From positions 124,001 to 188,000 of the forward strand of contig CAZWMD010000001.1 in NCBI GenBank assembly GCA_964634815.1: a stretch of 64,000 nucleotides of DNA. Reading direction: 5' to 3'. Numbering within the stretch: the stretch's first letter is position 1; the number at the start of each line of letters is the position of its first letter. The notes below the pieces were generated by a model. The model saw only the letters and a list, made by a program, of their open reading frames with translations. It ran no database searches and was not told the origin of the DNA. Source of the stretch: JALZVT01 sp964634815. Its GTDB lineage: Bacteria; Pseudomonadota; Gammaproteobacteria; Pseudomonadales; Azotimanducaceae. The position numbers were made by a program, and so were the translations under genes. Below are positions 25,718-34,581 of the stretch, piece after piece.

Positions 25718-28700
25718 TGACACAAGAAACAAACTCTAGCCTGTCGCCCATTCCGGAACCGGATGGCGCGCGTCCTATTGGTGGCCATGCTCATCTGCTC
25801 GATCTGGATGAGCCTATTGAATCTATGGGCCGGATGGCGACTGAACTTGGACCTATCTATAAGCTCAGATTTCCCGGTGGAGCCGAACTGGTTGTTGTAT
25901 CCAGTCAGGAACTCATTGAAGAGCTGTGCGACGAAGCCCGGTTTGACAAGATGGTAAGTGGCGCACTTTACAAGATCCGCGATTTCGCTTACGACGGTCT
26001 GTTCACGGCACATACTTCAGAAGACAACTGGAAAAAAGCACACCAGCTGCTTTTACCTGCGTTTTCTATGGGCTCGATGCAAGACTATTTCCCCATGATG
26101 CTTGATGTCACTCAGCAGCTTTGTGATCGCTGGGAGCGACTCAATAACAGCGATGAAGTGGACGTGCCTGATGAGATGGTTCGTCTGACGCTCGAAGTGA
26201 TTGGATTGTGCGGTTTTGATTATCGCTTTGACTCCTTTGGCCGCGAGCAGGCGCACCCCTTTGTTGCTGCGATGGGTATGTGTTTGGGTGAAGCCATGGC
26301 GCGCAGTGTGCGGTTGCCTCTGTTTACCAAGTTGGCATTGGGTCGCAACAAAGATTATGAAGACGGCATCGAATATATGAATTCGGTGGTTGATACTGTG
26401 ATCAAAGAACGCAAGGAAACCGGCCGGATCGGCGAAGTCGGAGATCTGCTTGACCTGATGCTGCAAAGCCAGAGTGATCCGGCCACCGGGCTCACTGATG
26501 AGAACATTCGTTATCAGATCATTACGTTCCTGATTGCCGGCCACGAGACAACCAGCGGATTGCTGGCGTTCACGATAAATAATTTGCTGAAACATCCTGC
26601 GGTAATGACTCGAGCCAGGGCGGAAGTCGACAGAGTGTTGGGGCATGATCTTTCAAAAGCACCAACCCTGCGGGAAGTATCCGGGCTTTCTTATGTGCGC
26701 CAGATACTCAACGAATCGCTGCGGCTGCACCCAACAGCGCCGGCGATGCAACTCACGCCCTATGAAGACACCGTGATTGGTGGTCGCTACGCTGTCAAAA
26801 AGCGTTATCCCATTCTGGCGCTAACCACACAACTGCATCGTGACCCGAAGGTGTGGGGTGAGAATGCTCACCTGTTTAATCCGGAGAATTTCACGCCAGC
26901 TAAAGAGAAAGAGCGCCCACCCCATTCCTACAAACCATTTGGCAATGGGCAGCGGGCCTGTATTGGCAGTCAGTTTGCGCTCCAGGAATCGACCCTGGTG
27001 ATTGGCATGATGCTGCAGCGGTTCAATCTCATTGATCACACCAATTACCAATTGAAGGTGAAAGAAACTCTGACCTTCAAGCCCGATAACTTCCGACTGC
27101 AAGTCCGTAAGCGAACCGCAGCTGACCGAGAAGAGGTACTGGAGCAAACAGATCGGCAGGTCAGTGAAGCCACAGATTCATCGCTTGCGCTGCGTTCTGA
27201 GCACGCTACCCCGCTTACGGTCTTGTATGGCTCAAACATGGGTTCAGCGCGGCAGATCGCTCAGCGCCTGGCTGAAGAAGGCAATGAGCAAGGCTATGCG
27301 GTGACATTGAAAACGCTGGATGAAGCCGTTGGGGAGTTGCCTGACAGTGGTGCGATGCTTGTGGTCTGTGCATCCTATAATGGACAACCGCCAGACAATG
27401 CGTCGTCGTTCTTTGGCTGGCTTGAAAACCAGGCGACTGCTCTTGAAGAGGGTGGCTCAAAAATTCTCTCCAGTGAATTGCAGTTTGCGGTGCTTGGTGT
27501 CGGTAACAAAGACTGGGCAACTACCTATCAACAAGTACCGCGCTTGCTTGATGAGTGGTTTGCAAAACTGGGTGCCACGCGTTTGCTTGAGCGTGGCGAA
27601 GCCGACGCACGAAGCGATTTCTTTGGCCAGGTAGATGACTATCTCCCTGCTGCCTGGCTTGCCAGCGCGCGCCACTTTGAATTACTTGATGCAAGTGGCG
27701 GTTCTACTGCAACGCGGCAGTCCAACCATCGATATCGGGTAGATGAACTGCACAAGCAGAGCACACCAGAAGTGCGCTTTCCCGACATGCAGCCGTTTGA
27801 AGTGATAGAGAATCGGAATCTTGCTGTCGCTAGTGTTGATTTTGGCGAGGCCAAACACCATCTGAGTCTCCGGTTGCCAGAGGGGGTCACCTACAAAACG
27901 GGCGATCATCTGCTTGTCATGCCGCGCAACCAGCCGTCGCTTGTTCAGCGCGTGGTCAGTCGCTTTGGTTTTGATCCCGAGCAGCAGATTGCAGTGATGC
28001 GCAATAGCCAGGGTGACGACCCGCTGCCGATTGGTGAGGAAATGAGCGTAGCCGAGTTGCTTACGCACTATGTTGAGCTGCAAGATCCGATGTCTCTGCG
28101 AATTCTCAAACGGCTGATCGAGTTTATTCACTGCCCCAATCGCAGTGCAGAAGCGCAGAAGTTGGCTGATGACAGTGAGAGATTTGAAGCAGAAATTGCG
28201 CAACCAAAGGTTAGCCTTCTGCAATACCTTGAAACTGCTCCAGAATGTGAGCTGCCTTTTGAGCTGTTTCTTGAGTTTGTTGCGCCCATGCGACCGCGTT
28301 ACTACTCAATCTCTTCCAGTGGCCTGGTGGAGCCACGTAGTGTTGATCTGACCATTAGTGTCTTGCGAACAAGCCCTTCAGACGTGGCATCGGATACTTC
28401 ATCGACGCCTGTATTTGAAGGGGCATGCTCGCTCTACCTGTCTCAGCGTGATACCGGTCGCCGAGTAACTGCCAGAGTGCGCTCGGTTGATTCGCATTTT
28501 CTCCCGCCGACTGATCTGTCTACGCCAATCATTATGATTGGTCCTGGAACCGGGGTTGCTCCTTTTCGTGGTTTCCTTCAAGACCGAATGTGGCACAAAC
28601 AGAACGGCGTCGACGAGCTTGGTCCGGCGATGTTGTTTTTTGGTTGCAGGCATCCAGATGCGGATTACATGTATCGCGACGAAATGGAACGTGCGCATGC

Positions 28701-29034
28701 TGACGATCTGGTTGAGCTGTCTGTGGCCTATTCGCGGCTGGGCGACGCAGCTGTGCCTGCCGCCGACTATCATCAAACCAAAGGCTATGTGCAGCATGCT
28801 ATCGAACTATGCGGAGAGCGGGTTTGGGAGCTGATTTCTTCGGGTGCAATTATTTATATCTGTGGCGATGCCGCCAACATGTTGCCTGATGTGAAAGAGG
28901 CGCTTACTAAGCTTGCCCAGCGTTTTGATCCGCAAATTTCTGATCAGGCCGAGGCAACCCAGCATAGCCAGGCGCAGGATTGGCTCGCTCAGCTTGAGCG
29001 TGAATCAAGATTTCTGGTAGACGCCTGGGCGTAA
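25717..29034 (+). CDS. Self-sufficient cytochrome P450-reductase fusion (CYP102-like)
   Basis: 1105 residues in the P450BM3 layout. P450 domain (~1-470): I-helix AGHETTS, ExxR in NESLR, and haem loop FGNGQRACIG with ligand Cys415. Flavodoxin/FMN domain (~487-640): LYGSNMGSARQIA. FAD/NADPH domain (~690-1105): RYYSISSS and GPGTGVAPFRGF. It should hydroxylate a lipophilic substrate with NADPH and O2 without partner proteins. The region equal to Arg47-Tyr51 of P450BM3, which holds the fatty-acid carboxylate, reads GGAELVVV, with neither Arg nor Tyr, whereas the Phe87 motif DGLFT is kept. The substrate may therefore not be a free fatty acid. Soluble; coupled to the SIMPL gene. Confidence 0.96.
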   Translation: MTQETNSSLSPIPEPDGARPIGGHAHLLDLDEPIESMGRMATELGPIYKLRFPGGAELVVVSSQELIEELCDEARFDKMVSGALYKIRDFAYDGLFTAHTSEDNWKKAHQLLLPAFSMGSMQDYFPMMLDVTQQLCDRWERLNNSDEVDVPDEMVRLTLEVIGLCGFDYRFDSFGREQAHPFVAAMGMCLGEAMARSVRLPLFTKLALGRNKDYEDGIEYMNSVVDTVIKERKETGRIGEVGDLLDLMLQSQSDPATGLTDENIRYQIITFLIAGHETTSGLLAFTINNLLKHPAVMTRARAEVDRVLGHDLSKAPTLREVSGLSYVRQILNESLRLHPTAPAMQLTPYEDTVIGGRYAVKKRYPILALTTQLHRDPKVWGENAHLFNPENFTPAKEKERPPHSYKPFGNGQRACIGSQFALQESTLVIGMMLQRFNLIDHTNYQLKVKETLTFKPDNFRLQVRKRTAADREEVLEQTDRQVSEATDSSLALRSEHATPLTVLYGSNMGSARQIAQRLAEEGNEQGYAVTLKTLDEAVGELPDSGAMLVVCASYNGQPPDNASSFFGWLENQATALEEGGSKILSSELQFAVLGVGNKDWATTYQQVPRLLDEWFAKLGATRLLERGEADARSDFFGQVDDYLPAAWLASARHFELLDASGGSTATRQSNHRYRVDELHKQSTPEVRFPDMQPFEVIENRNLAVASVDFGEAKHHLSLRLPEGVTYKTGDHLLVMPRNQPSLVQRVVSRFGFDPEQQIAVMRNSQGDDPLPIGEEMSVAELLTHYVELQDPMSLRILKRLIEFIHCPNRSAEAQKLADDSERFEAEIAQPKVSLLQYLETAPECELPFELFLEFVAPMRPRYYSISSSGLVEPRSVDLTISVLRTSPSDVASDTSSTPVFEGACSLYLSQRDTGRRVTARVRSVDSHFLPPTDLSTPIIMIGPGTGVAPFRGFLQDRMWHKQNGVDELGPAMLFFGCRHPDADYMYRDEMERAHADDLVELSVAYSRLGDAAVPAADYHQTKGYVQHAIELCGERVWELISSGAIIYICGDAANMLPDVKEALTKLAQRFDPQISDQAEATQHSQAQDWLAQLERESRFLVDAWA

Positions 29035-29062
29035 TCGCGGTTGGTGGCTTCGAGGCTTGTAC

Positions 29063-29094
29063 ATTCCATGGAATATATATACATTCCATGGAAT
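29063..29094. promoter_or_regulatory. Two palindromic operators before the lipoprotein-MarR unit
   Basis: ATTCCATGGAAT occurs twice, at 29063-29074 and 29083-29094, with centres 20 bp apart (two helical turns). The second extends to CATTCCATGGAATG. They overlap a possible promoter (TTGTAC 29057-29062, 17 bases, TACATT 29080-29085). The natural ligand is the MarR-type protein encoded two genes downstream. Confidence 0.8.
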
Positions 29095-29118
29095 GATAAT
29101 GCCTTTGGAGAATCTGAT

Positions 29119-29598
29119 ATGAAATCAGCCGCCCCCTTTTCTGCAACTGTTTTGCTGTGTCTGCTGTCAGCGTGCTCAGGCCCTCTTGGCCCAATTCCTG
29201 GGGGACTTCTCTCGGGACAAACAAGCGTAACCCCAGGCAGCTGGGATTTTGCTGTTGATGCTGATCAAATCCAGTTGGAGACCATTGATGAATCCGGTGA
29301 TGCCTATTCTGTAAATGTCTGGTCGGGCGTTGTCGACGGCCGCCTGTTCATTCCAACCTCTCTGGTTCGTGGCGCAGAGAACCCCGATGACCGGGGCTGG
29401 GTGAAAAACGCTGTCAGTAACGATTCTGCGCGGGTCCGAATCGGCGAGAAAGTCTATGCCGGTCAGCTATCCAGAGTGATGGAGGCAGAACTTACCCAGC
29501 GGGTTAAAAACGCTCTTATGCAGAAATACGATACCAAAGCCGATGCTCGCAGCGCTGGCGCCTGGATCTTTGAAGTACAAAAAAGATCCAATGGCTAA
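29119..29598 (+). CDS. Lipoprotein, possible FMN-binding split-barrel fold
   Basis: 159 residues from ATG 29119 (GGAG 8 bases upstream; a more upstream frame runs through the operators and is rejected). Type II signal with lipobox LLSAC, so a lipidated envelope protein. The mature part (SVNVWSGVVDGRLFIP, GWVKNAVSNDSARVRIG) resembles pyridoxamine-oxidase or deazaflavin-nitroreductase-like split barrels, which is unusual for a lipoprotein and is only pattern similarity. It overlaps the MarR gene by 8 bases. Confidence 0.8.
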   Translation: MKSAAPFSATVLLCLLSACSGPLGPIPGGLLSGQTSVTPGSWDFAVDADQIQLETIDESGDAYSVNVWSGVVDGRLFIPTSLVRGAENPDDRGWVKNAVSNDSARVRIGEKVYAGQLSRVMEAELTQRVKNALMQKYDTKADARSAGAWIFEVQKRSNG

Positions 29599-30076
29599 TA
29601 GAACTCCCAGAACAAAAGAAGAAGAAATATTGATCTGGGCGGGGGTTGTCACGCAACTAAATCGCACCAGGGCAAATCAGCTTCTGGCCGGATCAGAGGT
29701 TCCCTACCCGCTGTTTGTGCTGCTGCGTCACTTTTCACATGACATCGCGCGGGAGTGGAGCATCACCAGCCTTACGGCAGCTTTCGAAACGGGCCAGTCA
29801 GGAATGACAAAGAAAGTTCAAAAACTGCTGGCTCTTGGACTTATCGATTCCAGAGCAGATGACCAGGATGGCAGAAAAAAGTGGTTCTCTATCAACGCCT
29901 CCGGCCTGCGCCAACTCAAGGCAATGAATAAGCGGTTGTTACAGGATCAGAAAAGCCACTTTAAGGGTTGGAAGCCTGGAGAAATTGACGACCTTCACGC
30001 ATCACTCTATCGACTCAAGTGCTATCTGGATGACAATCGCCGTTCCGACCAAACCCCGGATGTTGAGGGCGTGTAG
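29591..30076 (+). CDS. MarR-like winged-helix regulator
   Basis: 161 residues from ATG 29591. A MarR-type wHTH lies in the middle (WSITSLTAAFETGQSGMTKKVQKLLALGLIDSRAD, residues ~58-92), with the wing DDQDGRKKWFSI, and helices on both sides for dimerisation. It is translated with the lipoprotein gene through an 8-base overlap, and two palindromes before that gene suggest autoregulation. The inducer is unknown. It may also influence the upstream P450 unit, but no copy of the palindrome was seen there. Confidence 0.8.
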   Translation: MANRTPRTKEEEILIWAGVVTQLNRTRANQLLAGSEVPYPLFVLLRHFSHDIAREWSITSLTAAFETGQSGMTKKVQKLLALGLIDSRADDQDGRKKWFSINASGLRQLKAMNKRLLQDQKSHFKGWKPGEIDDLHASLYRLKCYLDDNRRSDQTPDVEGV

Positions 30077-30111
30077 CAAGAACGGGAGATAACATTGACG
30101 GCAACCGCGCT

Positions 30112-31698
30112 TCAACTCGCGATGCGATTGAGCGTTTTTCTAACCTCAGCTCCGAGTACGGCCTGGGTATAGGGCTTGCTGACAAAGGCAGCCACGCCTT
30201 CAGCGAGGCCTGTCTGAATCTGTTCGCTTTTGGAAAACCCGCTAACGATGATGCAAGGCAGATTTGGGAAACAGCTCTGCAAGGTTCGATACACATCAAC
30301 GCCATCAGGCCCATCGCCCAGAGCCATATCTATAATCACCAGAGAAAACTGGGTTGTGACCTCCTTACACAGTTCCAGCGCCTCGGCGCCGCTCTCTGCA
30401 GTCTGTACTTGATATCCCAGCGCACCCAGTAGCCGCATCGCCAGCTGACGCTGGGACGGTAAGTCATCGATCACAAGGATGTGTTCATCGCCGCGGCAGT
30501 CCCACACGGATGCTTCGGTTTCATTGGCCTGGCCGTCAGCCACTGGCACGCGAACGGTAAATGAGCTTCCCCCGCCTTCCACAGGTGAGACCTCAATCGA
30601 TCCACTCATGTCCTGAACCACAGCGTAGACCATGGCTAGCCCCAACCCGGTGCCGGTTGCGGTACCAATTTTCCTGGAGAAGAAAGGATCAAATATTCGA
30701 CTTCTGTCCGCTTCGGGTATGCCTACCCCGGTGTCAGTGACCTCTATAACCAGGCAGTGTTCGTCGATTGTCTCTTCAAACCCGGGTGTGAGTTTGTTGT
30801 GGGATTCCATTCGAGTTGAAACCAAAACCTTGCCGGGGCCTTCAATTGCCTCGAAGGCGTTTTTAGTCAGATTGAGAAGCACGCGATGGAAGTGTGCTTC
30901 TGAGCCTAAGGTCGCCGGTAACTGCTCCTCAAGCGAAAGTTCCAGTTCAACGTCGGGATAGGCCGACCTCAGTTCGGTCACCGCTGCTGACCTTGAAAAA
31001 TCAGCGACACATTTCTCAATATGAATTGGCGTCGCCTGATAGTCCCCCCTGCGTGCCATGGTCAACAAGTCACCTATAAGGGCGATGGCTCGATCTGAGG
31101 AACGCTCCATTTCATCCAGGTAAGAGATGACTTTGGTGTTTTCGACTTCTTTGCGGATGAGTGATGGGTACCCGACCAAGGGCCCGAGAATATTGTTCAG
31201 GTCGTGAGCGATACCGCCAGCCATTGTGCCCAGCGATTCCAGCCGCTCATAGTGGTGAATCTGTTCTTGCAGTTCTTTGCTGTGTGCTTCCGCCATCACT
31301 CTTTTGGTGATGTTTACGCTGACTCCCAGAAGATGGTTGCAGAAGCCGTTGTTTTCGATAAGTGGCCGTTTGATCGTTTGCAGCCATACTGATTCTCCGT
31401 TCGGTGATGTGACCTTTTCTTCGGGAATAATCAGGTCTTCCCGGTTGTCCATCACCTTTAGATCATCTTCTAAAAAGTGTTCGATTTCGTTGATGTGGGG
31501 ATTAAAGTCGGCGTCTGTTTTACCAAGAAGATCTTCGACGCTACAACTGTAGACATCTGCCAGAGCTTTGTTGGCAAAGACAAAGCGACCTTGCCGGTCC
31601 TTCACGAAGACCAGGGTTGGATTAACGTCAAAAAGCAGCCGCAGCAGATCAGGGTTGTCGAACATCCCGCCGAAATTGCTGCTGTCGATTGACGTCAT
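30112..31698 (-). CDS. PAS sensor histidine kinase with C-terminal receiver domain
   Basis: 528 residues from ATG 31698 (AGAGAT upstream; the frame is open nine codons further to a TTG). Order: PAS domain (~20-135: VFVKDRQGRFVFANKALAD), dimerisation/phosphoacceptor helix with MAGGIAHDLNN, HATPase with NLTKNAFEAIE, DTGVGIP and GTGLGLAMVYAVV, then a receiver domain (~410-520) with VIDD, VIIDMALGDGPDG (phosphoacceptor Asp) and SGFSKS/SKPY. No membrane segment, so it senses a cytoplasmic signal. No output-domain partner is adjacent. Confidence 0.92.
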   Translation of the reverse strand: MTSIDSSNFGGMFDNPDLLRLLFDVNPTLVFVKDRQGRFVFANKALADVYSCSVEDLLGKTDADFNPHINEIEHFLEDDLKVMDNREDLIIPEEKVTSPNGESVWLQTIKRPLIENNGFCNHLLGVSVNITKRVMAEAHSKELQEQIHHYERLESLGTMAGGIAHDLNNILGPLVGYPSLIRKEVENTKVISYLDEMERSSDRAIALIGDLLTMARRGDYQATPIHIEKCVADFSRSAAVTELRSAYPDVELELSLEEQLPATLGSEAHFHRVLLNLTKNAFEAIEGPGKVLVSTRMESHNKLTPGFEETIDEHCLVIEVTDTGVGIPEADRSRIFDPFFSRKIGTATGTGLGLAMVYAVVQDMSGSIEVSPVEGGGSSFTVRVPVADGQANETEASVWDCRGDEHILVIDDLPSQRQLAMRLLGALGYQVQTAESGAEALELCKEVTTQFSLVIIDMALGDGPDGVDVYRTLQSCFPNLPCIIVSGFSKSEQIQTGLAEGVAAFVSKPYTQAVLGAEVRKTLNRIAS

Positions 31699-31746
31699 TG
31701 TGCTGATCTCTTTCTGCTCTTCCAAAGCGGTAGTGGGATCGCAAAA

Positions 31747-33111
31747 CTACAGCATCCCTGCGTACAGAATGGTTCCACCCAGGGTTAGACCCGCTACGAG
31801 AAACAAAACAAAGCAATAGCCCATGATATCGCGCATATGCAGCCCGGCGATAGCCAACAGTGGAATGGTCCAAAACGGCTGGATCAGATTTGTCCACTGA
31901 TCACCGTAAGCGATGCCCATTACAATGATGCTTGGGTCGGTGCCGAGAGTTTTTGCCGCTTCCAAAAATGCGGGTCCTTGAACTGCCCATTGGCCACCGC
32001 CGGAGGGGACAAACAAATTCACCAGCCCGCCAGCAAGGAAGGCCCAGAAACCCAGGGTTTCTGCAGTGGCTACCTGGGTAAAGCCGTGCGCCATCACCTG
32101 TACCAGCCCCGTGCCCGCCATAAGGCCCATTATTCCCGCGTAGAACGGATATTGAATTAATACTGCCCCAACCGTTTTCCCGGCATTCAGCACCAGCTCG
32201 ACGTAGTGTGCAGGGGAGCGAGTGAGCAGCAGTCCGAAGGCCAGAAAACTCCAGTTAACGATATCAAGGGTTAGTGCAAACCCTTCGCGCGTAAAATAGT
32301 TGGCCAGGTAAAGAATTAGCAATGCGCCAAACGCCAGGGTCAGAGCGCGCTGATTGTCGATACGTTTTGCCAGTGTCAGCTCTTCTTCGATAACTTTCTG
32401 TGGCTGAGGCTCTGGCGGTAGAGCACTCGCGAGGGGTCGCAGATCACTGGTGGGATGTAACCGTGGACAGATGATCACAAGTCCGCCTACCGTCAGCACA
32501 ATGCCAAGCAGATTCCAGTGAGAGAACAGGGTTTCGGTCACAGGCAAGATGCCAGTGTAGCTTTCCATGGCGTGACCGGGGGTGGCAACAAACAGTGGCG
32601 CGCTGCCGCTATAACCCATGTGCCAGGTTGCCAGCCCACAGTACGCGCCGGCAACGAGCAATGGGTAGTGCACACTGAGCCCACGTTTTTGCGCTTGTTC
32701 TGCCACCGCCTTTGCAATGAGCGCACCCGCTACCAGGCCAAAGGACCAGGCAAGCAGGCTGGCTACGCAAGAGATTAGAACCACCAGGCTGTAGCAGGCA
32801 CTCACTGTTTTAGGAAGCTGGGCAAGGCGAGACAGGCCGTTATGTACGGCGTCGGTATGGGCTAATGCGTGAGCCGTGATCAGGGTCAGGGCGATCTGTG
32901 CCATGAAAGCAAGTAGACCACTCAAACCTTCGCCCCATGCCAACAGCGCATCCCCTGCGGATGCGTCTGTAAGTGTGATCGCCAACATGAAGGCGACACC
33001 CGTTAGTACGATTAGAAAAACGAATGGATCGGGATAATATCGTTCAACAAAAACTACAAAGGGTTTGCTCAGGCCCTGAGCCAGGCGAGTAAATACACCG
33101 GTTTGCGGCAT
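31747..33111 (-). CDS. Short-chain fatty acid transporter, AtoE family
   Basis: 454 residues with about 11-12 membrane segments. It matches the AtoE/TIGR00366 family: HYPLLVAGAYCGLATWHMGYSGSAPL, then NLFVPSGGGQWAVQGP, then GIAYGDQWTNLIQPFW. The family imports short-chain fatty acids such as butyrate or acetoacetate across the inner membrane. The downstream sensor kinase starts 48 bases beyond its stop on the same strand, so the kinase may respond to the transported acid. ATG 33111. Confidence 0.92.
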   Translation of the reverse strand: MPQTGVFTRLAQGLSKPFVVFVERYYPDPFVFLIVLTGVAFMLAITLTDASAGDALLAWGEGLSGLLAFMAQIALTLITAHALAHTDAVHNGLSRLAQLPKTVSACYSLVVLISCVASLLAWSFGLVAGALIAKAVAEQAQKRGLSVHYPLLVAGAYCGLATWHMGYSGSAPLFVATPGHAMESYTGILPVTETLFSHWNLLGIVLTVGGLVIICPRLHPTSDLRPLASALPPEPQPQKVIEEELTLAKRIDNQRALTLAFGALLILYLANYFTREGFALTLDIVNWSFLAFGLLLTRSPAHYVELVLNAGKTVGAVLIQYPFYAGIMGLMAGTGLVQVMAHGFTQVATAETLGFWAFLAGGLVNLFVPSGGGQWAVQGPAFLEAAKTLGTDPSIIVMGIAYGDQWTNLIQPFWTIPLLAIAGLHMRDIMGYCFVLFLVAGLTLGGTILYAGML

Positions 33112-33157
33112 GACTGAAGACCCAAACGAAAGAACTCAAACCGTACATTATGCGGGA

Positions 33158-33643
33158 CTAGTGTGCATCAGTAGCGGTATCACAATGGAGGTCGATCTCG
33201 CCGCGCAGGGCGATTTCTTCGTTGTCTATTCGTTGCGATTGGCTCACCGGATAGCCGCGTCGCTTACGCAATCTTATCTGCGCCAAGCCCTGGTTTGCCT
33301 GCTTACATCGTTCTTCTGCTATTGCGGATTGAGCCAATCGGCGCTTTTTCTTGGCTAACGAATTCTTCTTTGCATTACCTCTTGCCTTGCTGAGCCGGTC
33401 GTCCAGTGCATGCAACCGTTGTTGCTCTTCTACACTAATAGGCACGCTCTGAATTAACGAATGCTCGATGCGCAGTCGATGTGACACACTCTTCTTGCAG
33501 GGCGCATCGGCAAAGCGCACCACGCCGTTTATATCGATACAACGGTATACCGTTGTGCCGTTTGGTGGTGTTTGAGCCTCTGCACCCTGTACAACGCGGA
33601 GTGCGACAATTACAAATGGAATTACGGTTCTAAAACCAGGCAT
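33158..33643 (-). CDS. Secreted DUF4124-like protein
   Basis: 161 residues from ATG 33643 (AGGG upstream). Signal peptide with Ala-Gln-Ala type cleavage near residue 24. The mature start carries the DUF4124 pattern YRCIDINGVVRFADAPC, with two cysteines likely in a disulfide. The rest is a very basic, Lys/Arg/Gln-rich coiled coil. Periplasmic, function unknown. It precedes atoE by 46 bases on the same strand. Confidence 0.75.
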   Translation of the reverse strand: MPGFRTVIPFVIVALRVVQGAEAQTPPNGTTVYRCIDINGVVRFADAPCKKSVSHRLRIEHSLIQSVPISVEEQQRLHALDDRLSKARGNAKKNSLAKKKRRLAQSAIAEERCKQANQGLAQIRLRKRRGYPVSQSQRIDNEEIALRGEIDLHCDTATDAH

Positions 33644-33738
33644 GGCCACTACCCTGAGACGAGGTTTGACGGAAGGCCTCAGGATGCACAAGCAGGCTTG
33701 CTTGCTGCAGCGGATTTTTGCCCCGTGTCGCGTGCGCC

Positions 33739-34581
33739 TTAAGCGTCAGCCGCTGCAAACTCGAGCATTTCGAGTACAGCACGCTCGTAGCTTGATTGGT
33801 CGGCTTCTTCCCGCTCTTCATCAGACCTGCTGAGCAAGGCATCTTTCATGGCTTTGGCAGCAGCAGGATAACCATAGATATCAACTAGCGGATAACACCT
33901 GACCCCAATACTGAACACAACATGATGTTCATCCAGACGTTTCAACATTTGGGTTTCGCTGCGCACGACAAGAGCTTCTGCCTCGGTTCGTGTACCAATT
34001 TGTTTGCGATCTTCGTACTTTGGTTGAAAAAGTGTGTCGTCACTGTGAATGAACCAGTTGCTCCGCACAAAAACTCGTTCCGCGGGTAGCTTATTGAAAA
34101 AGTCTCTCATGCGCGGCCCCAGCGCTCTGTTAAGCCCTTCCACCTCCTGATGAATTTCCTCCAGGGGCTTTCCTATCTTTTCTGCTAACAACCAATGTGA
34201 TGGTGCGCAAACGCAGGCCGCGACCAAACGGTACTCGCCCTGATCTTTTTGCATCAGGCACAGATCTTCAGGAACGCGCAATGCACTGGTTACCAGTGAA
34301 AGCGCGCCCTTCTCACTAACCGGGTCCATCCAGTCAGTTAACCCCTTGGGGCAGGGAGCAACAGGCAACGCCTCGGCAAGCAGTGCTTGTGCGCGCTCTG
34401 ATTCCGGCAGGGCCTGGACAACCTCCGAGAACCTGTTACGTAGTAGAGCAAGCTTGGCGCTTTGTTCGGAAGCAGTGATTTGTTTGTCGCAAAATTCATC
34501 TACCGGCAGGGGCCCAAGACCCATCTGATAACCCCCTTTGCCGTTAGCCCAGGGTGGGTCTGTCCAAAATTCGTCACTCAT
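33739..34581 (-). CDS. DUF3445 / haem-dependent oxidative N-demethylase-like protein
   Basis: 280 residues. Family hallmarks are the early GLGPLPVDEF, the LVAACVCAPSHW segment, GKPLEEIHQEVEGLN and FVRSNWFIHSDDTLF. Proteins with this domain include the haem subunit of a dimethylamine monooxygenase/oxidative N-demethylase. No partner subunits of such a complex lie nearby, so the substrate is unknown. Its first base is shared with the last base of the upstream esterase gene, so the two are coupled. Confidence 0.82.
   Translation of the reverse strand: MSDEFWTDPPWANGKGGYQMGLGPLPVDEFCDKQITASEQSAKLALLRNRFSEVVQALPESERAQALLAEALPVAPCPKGLTDWMDPVSEKGALSLVTSALRVPEDLCLMQKDQGEYRLVAACVCAPSHWLLAEKIGKPLEEIHQEVEGLNRALGPRMRDFFNKLPAERVFVRSNWFIHSDDTLFQPKYEDRKQIGTRTEAEALVVRSETQMLKRLDEHHVVFSIGVRCYPLVDIYGYPAAAKAMKDALLSRSDEEREEADQSSYERAVLEMLEFAAADA

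Noticed and set aside
31699..31725. Upstream TTG start for the sensor kinase
   Set aside because: ATG 31698 has a better placed AGAGAT, and the extra nine residues add nothing conserved.
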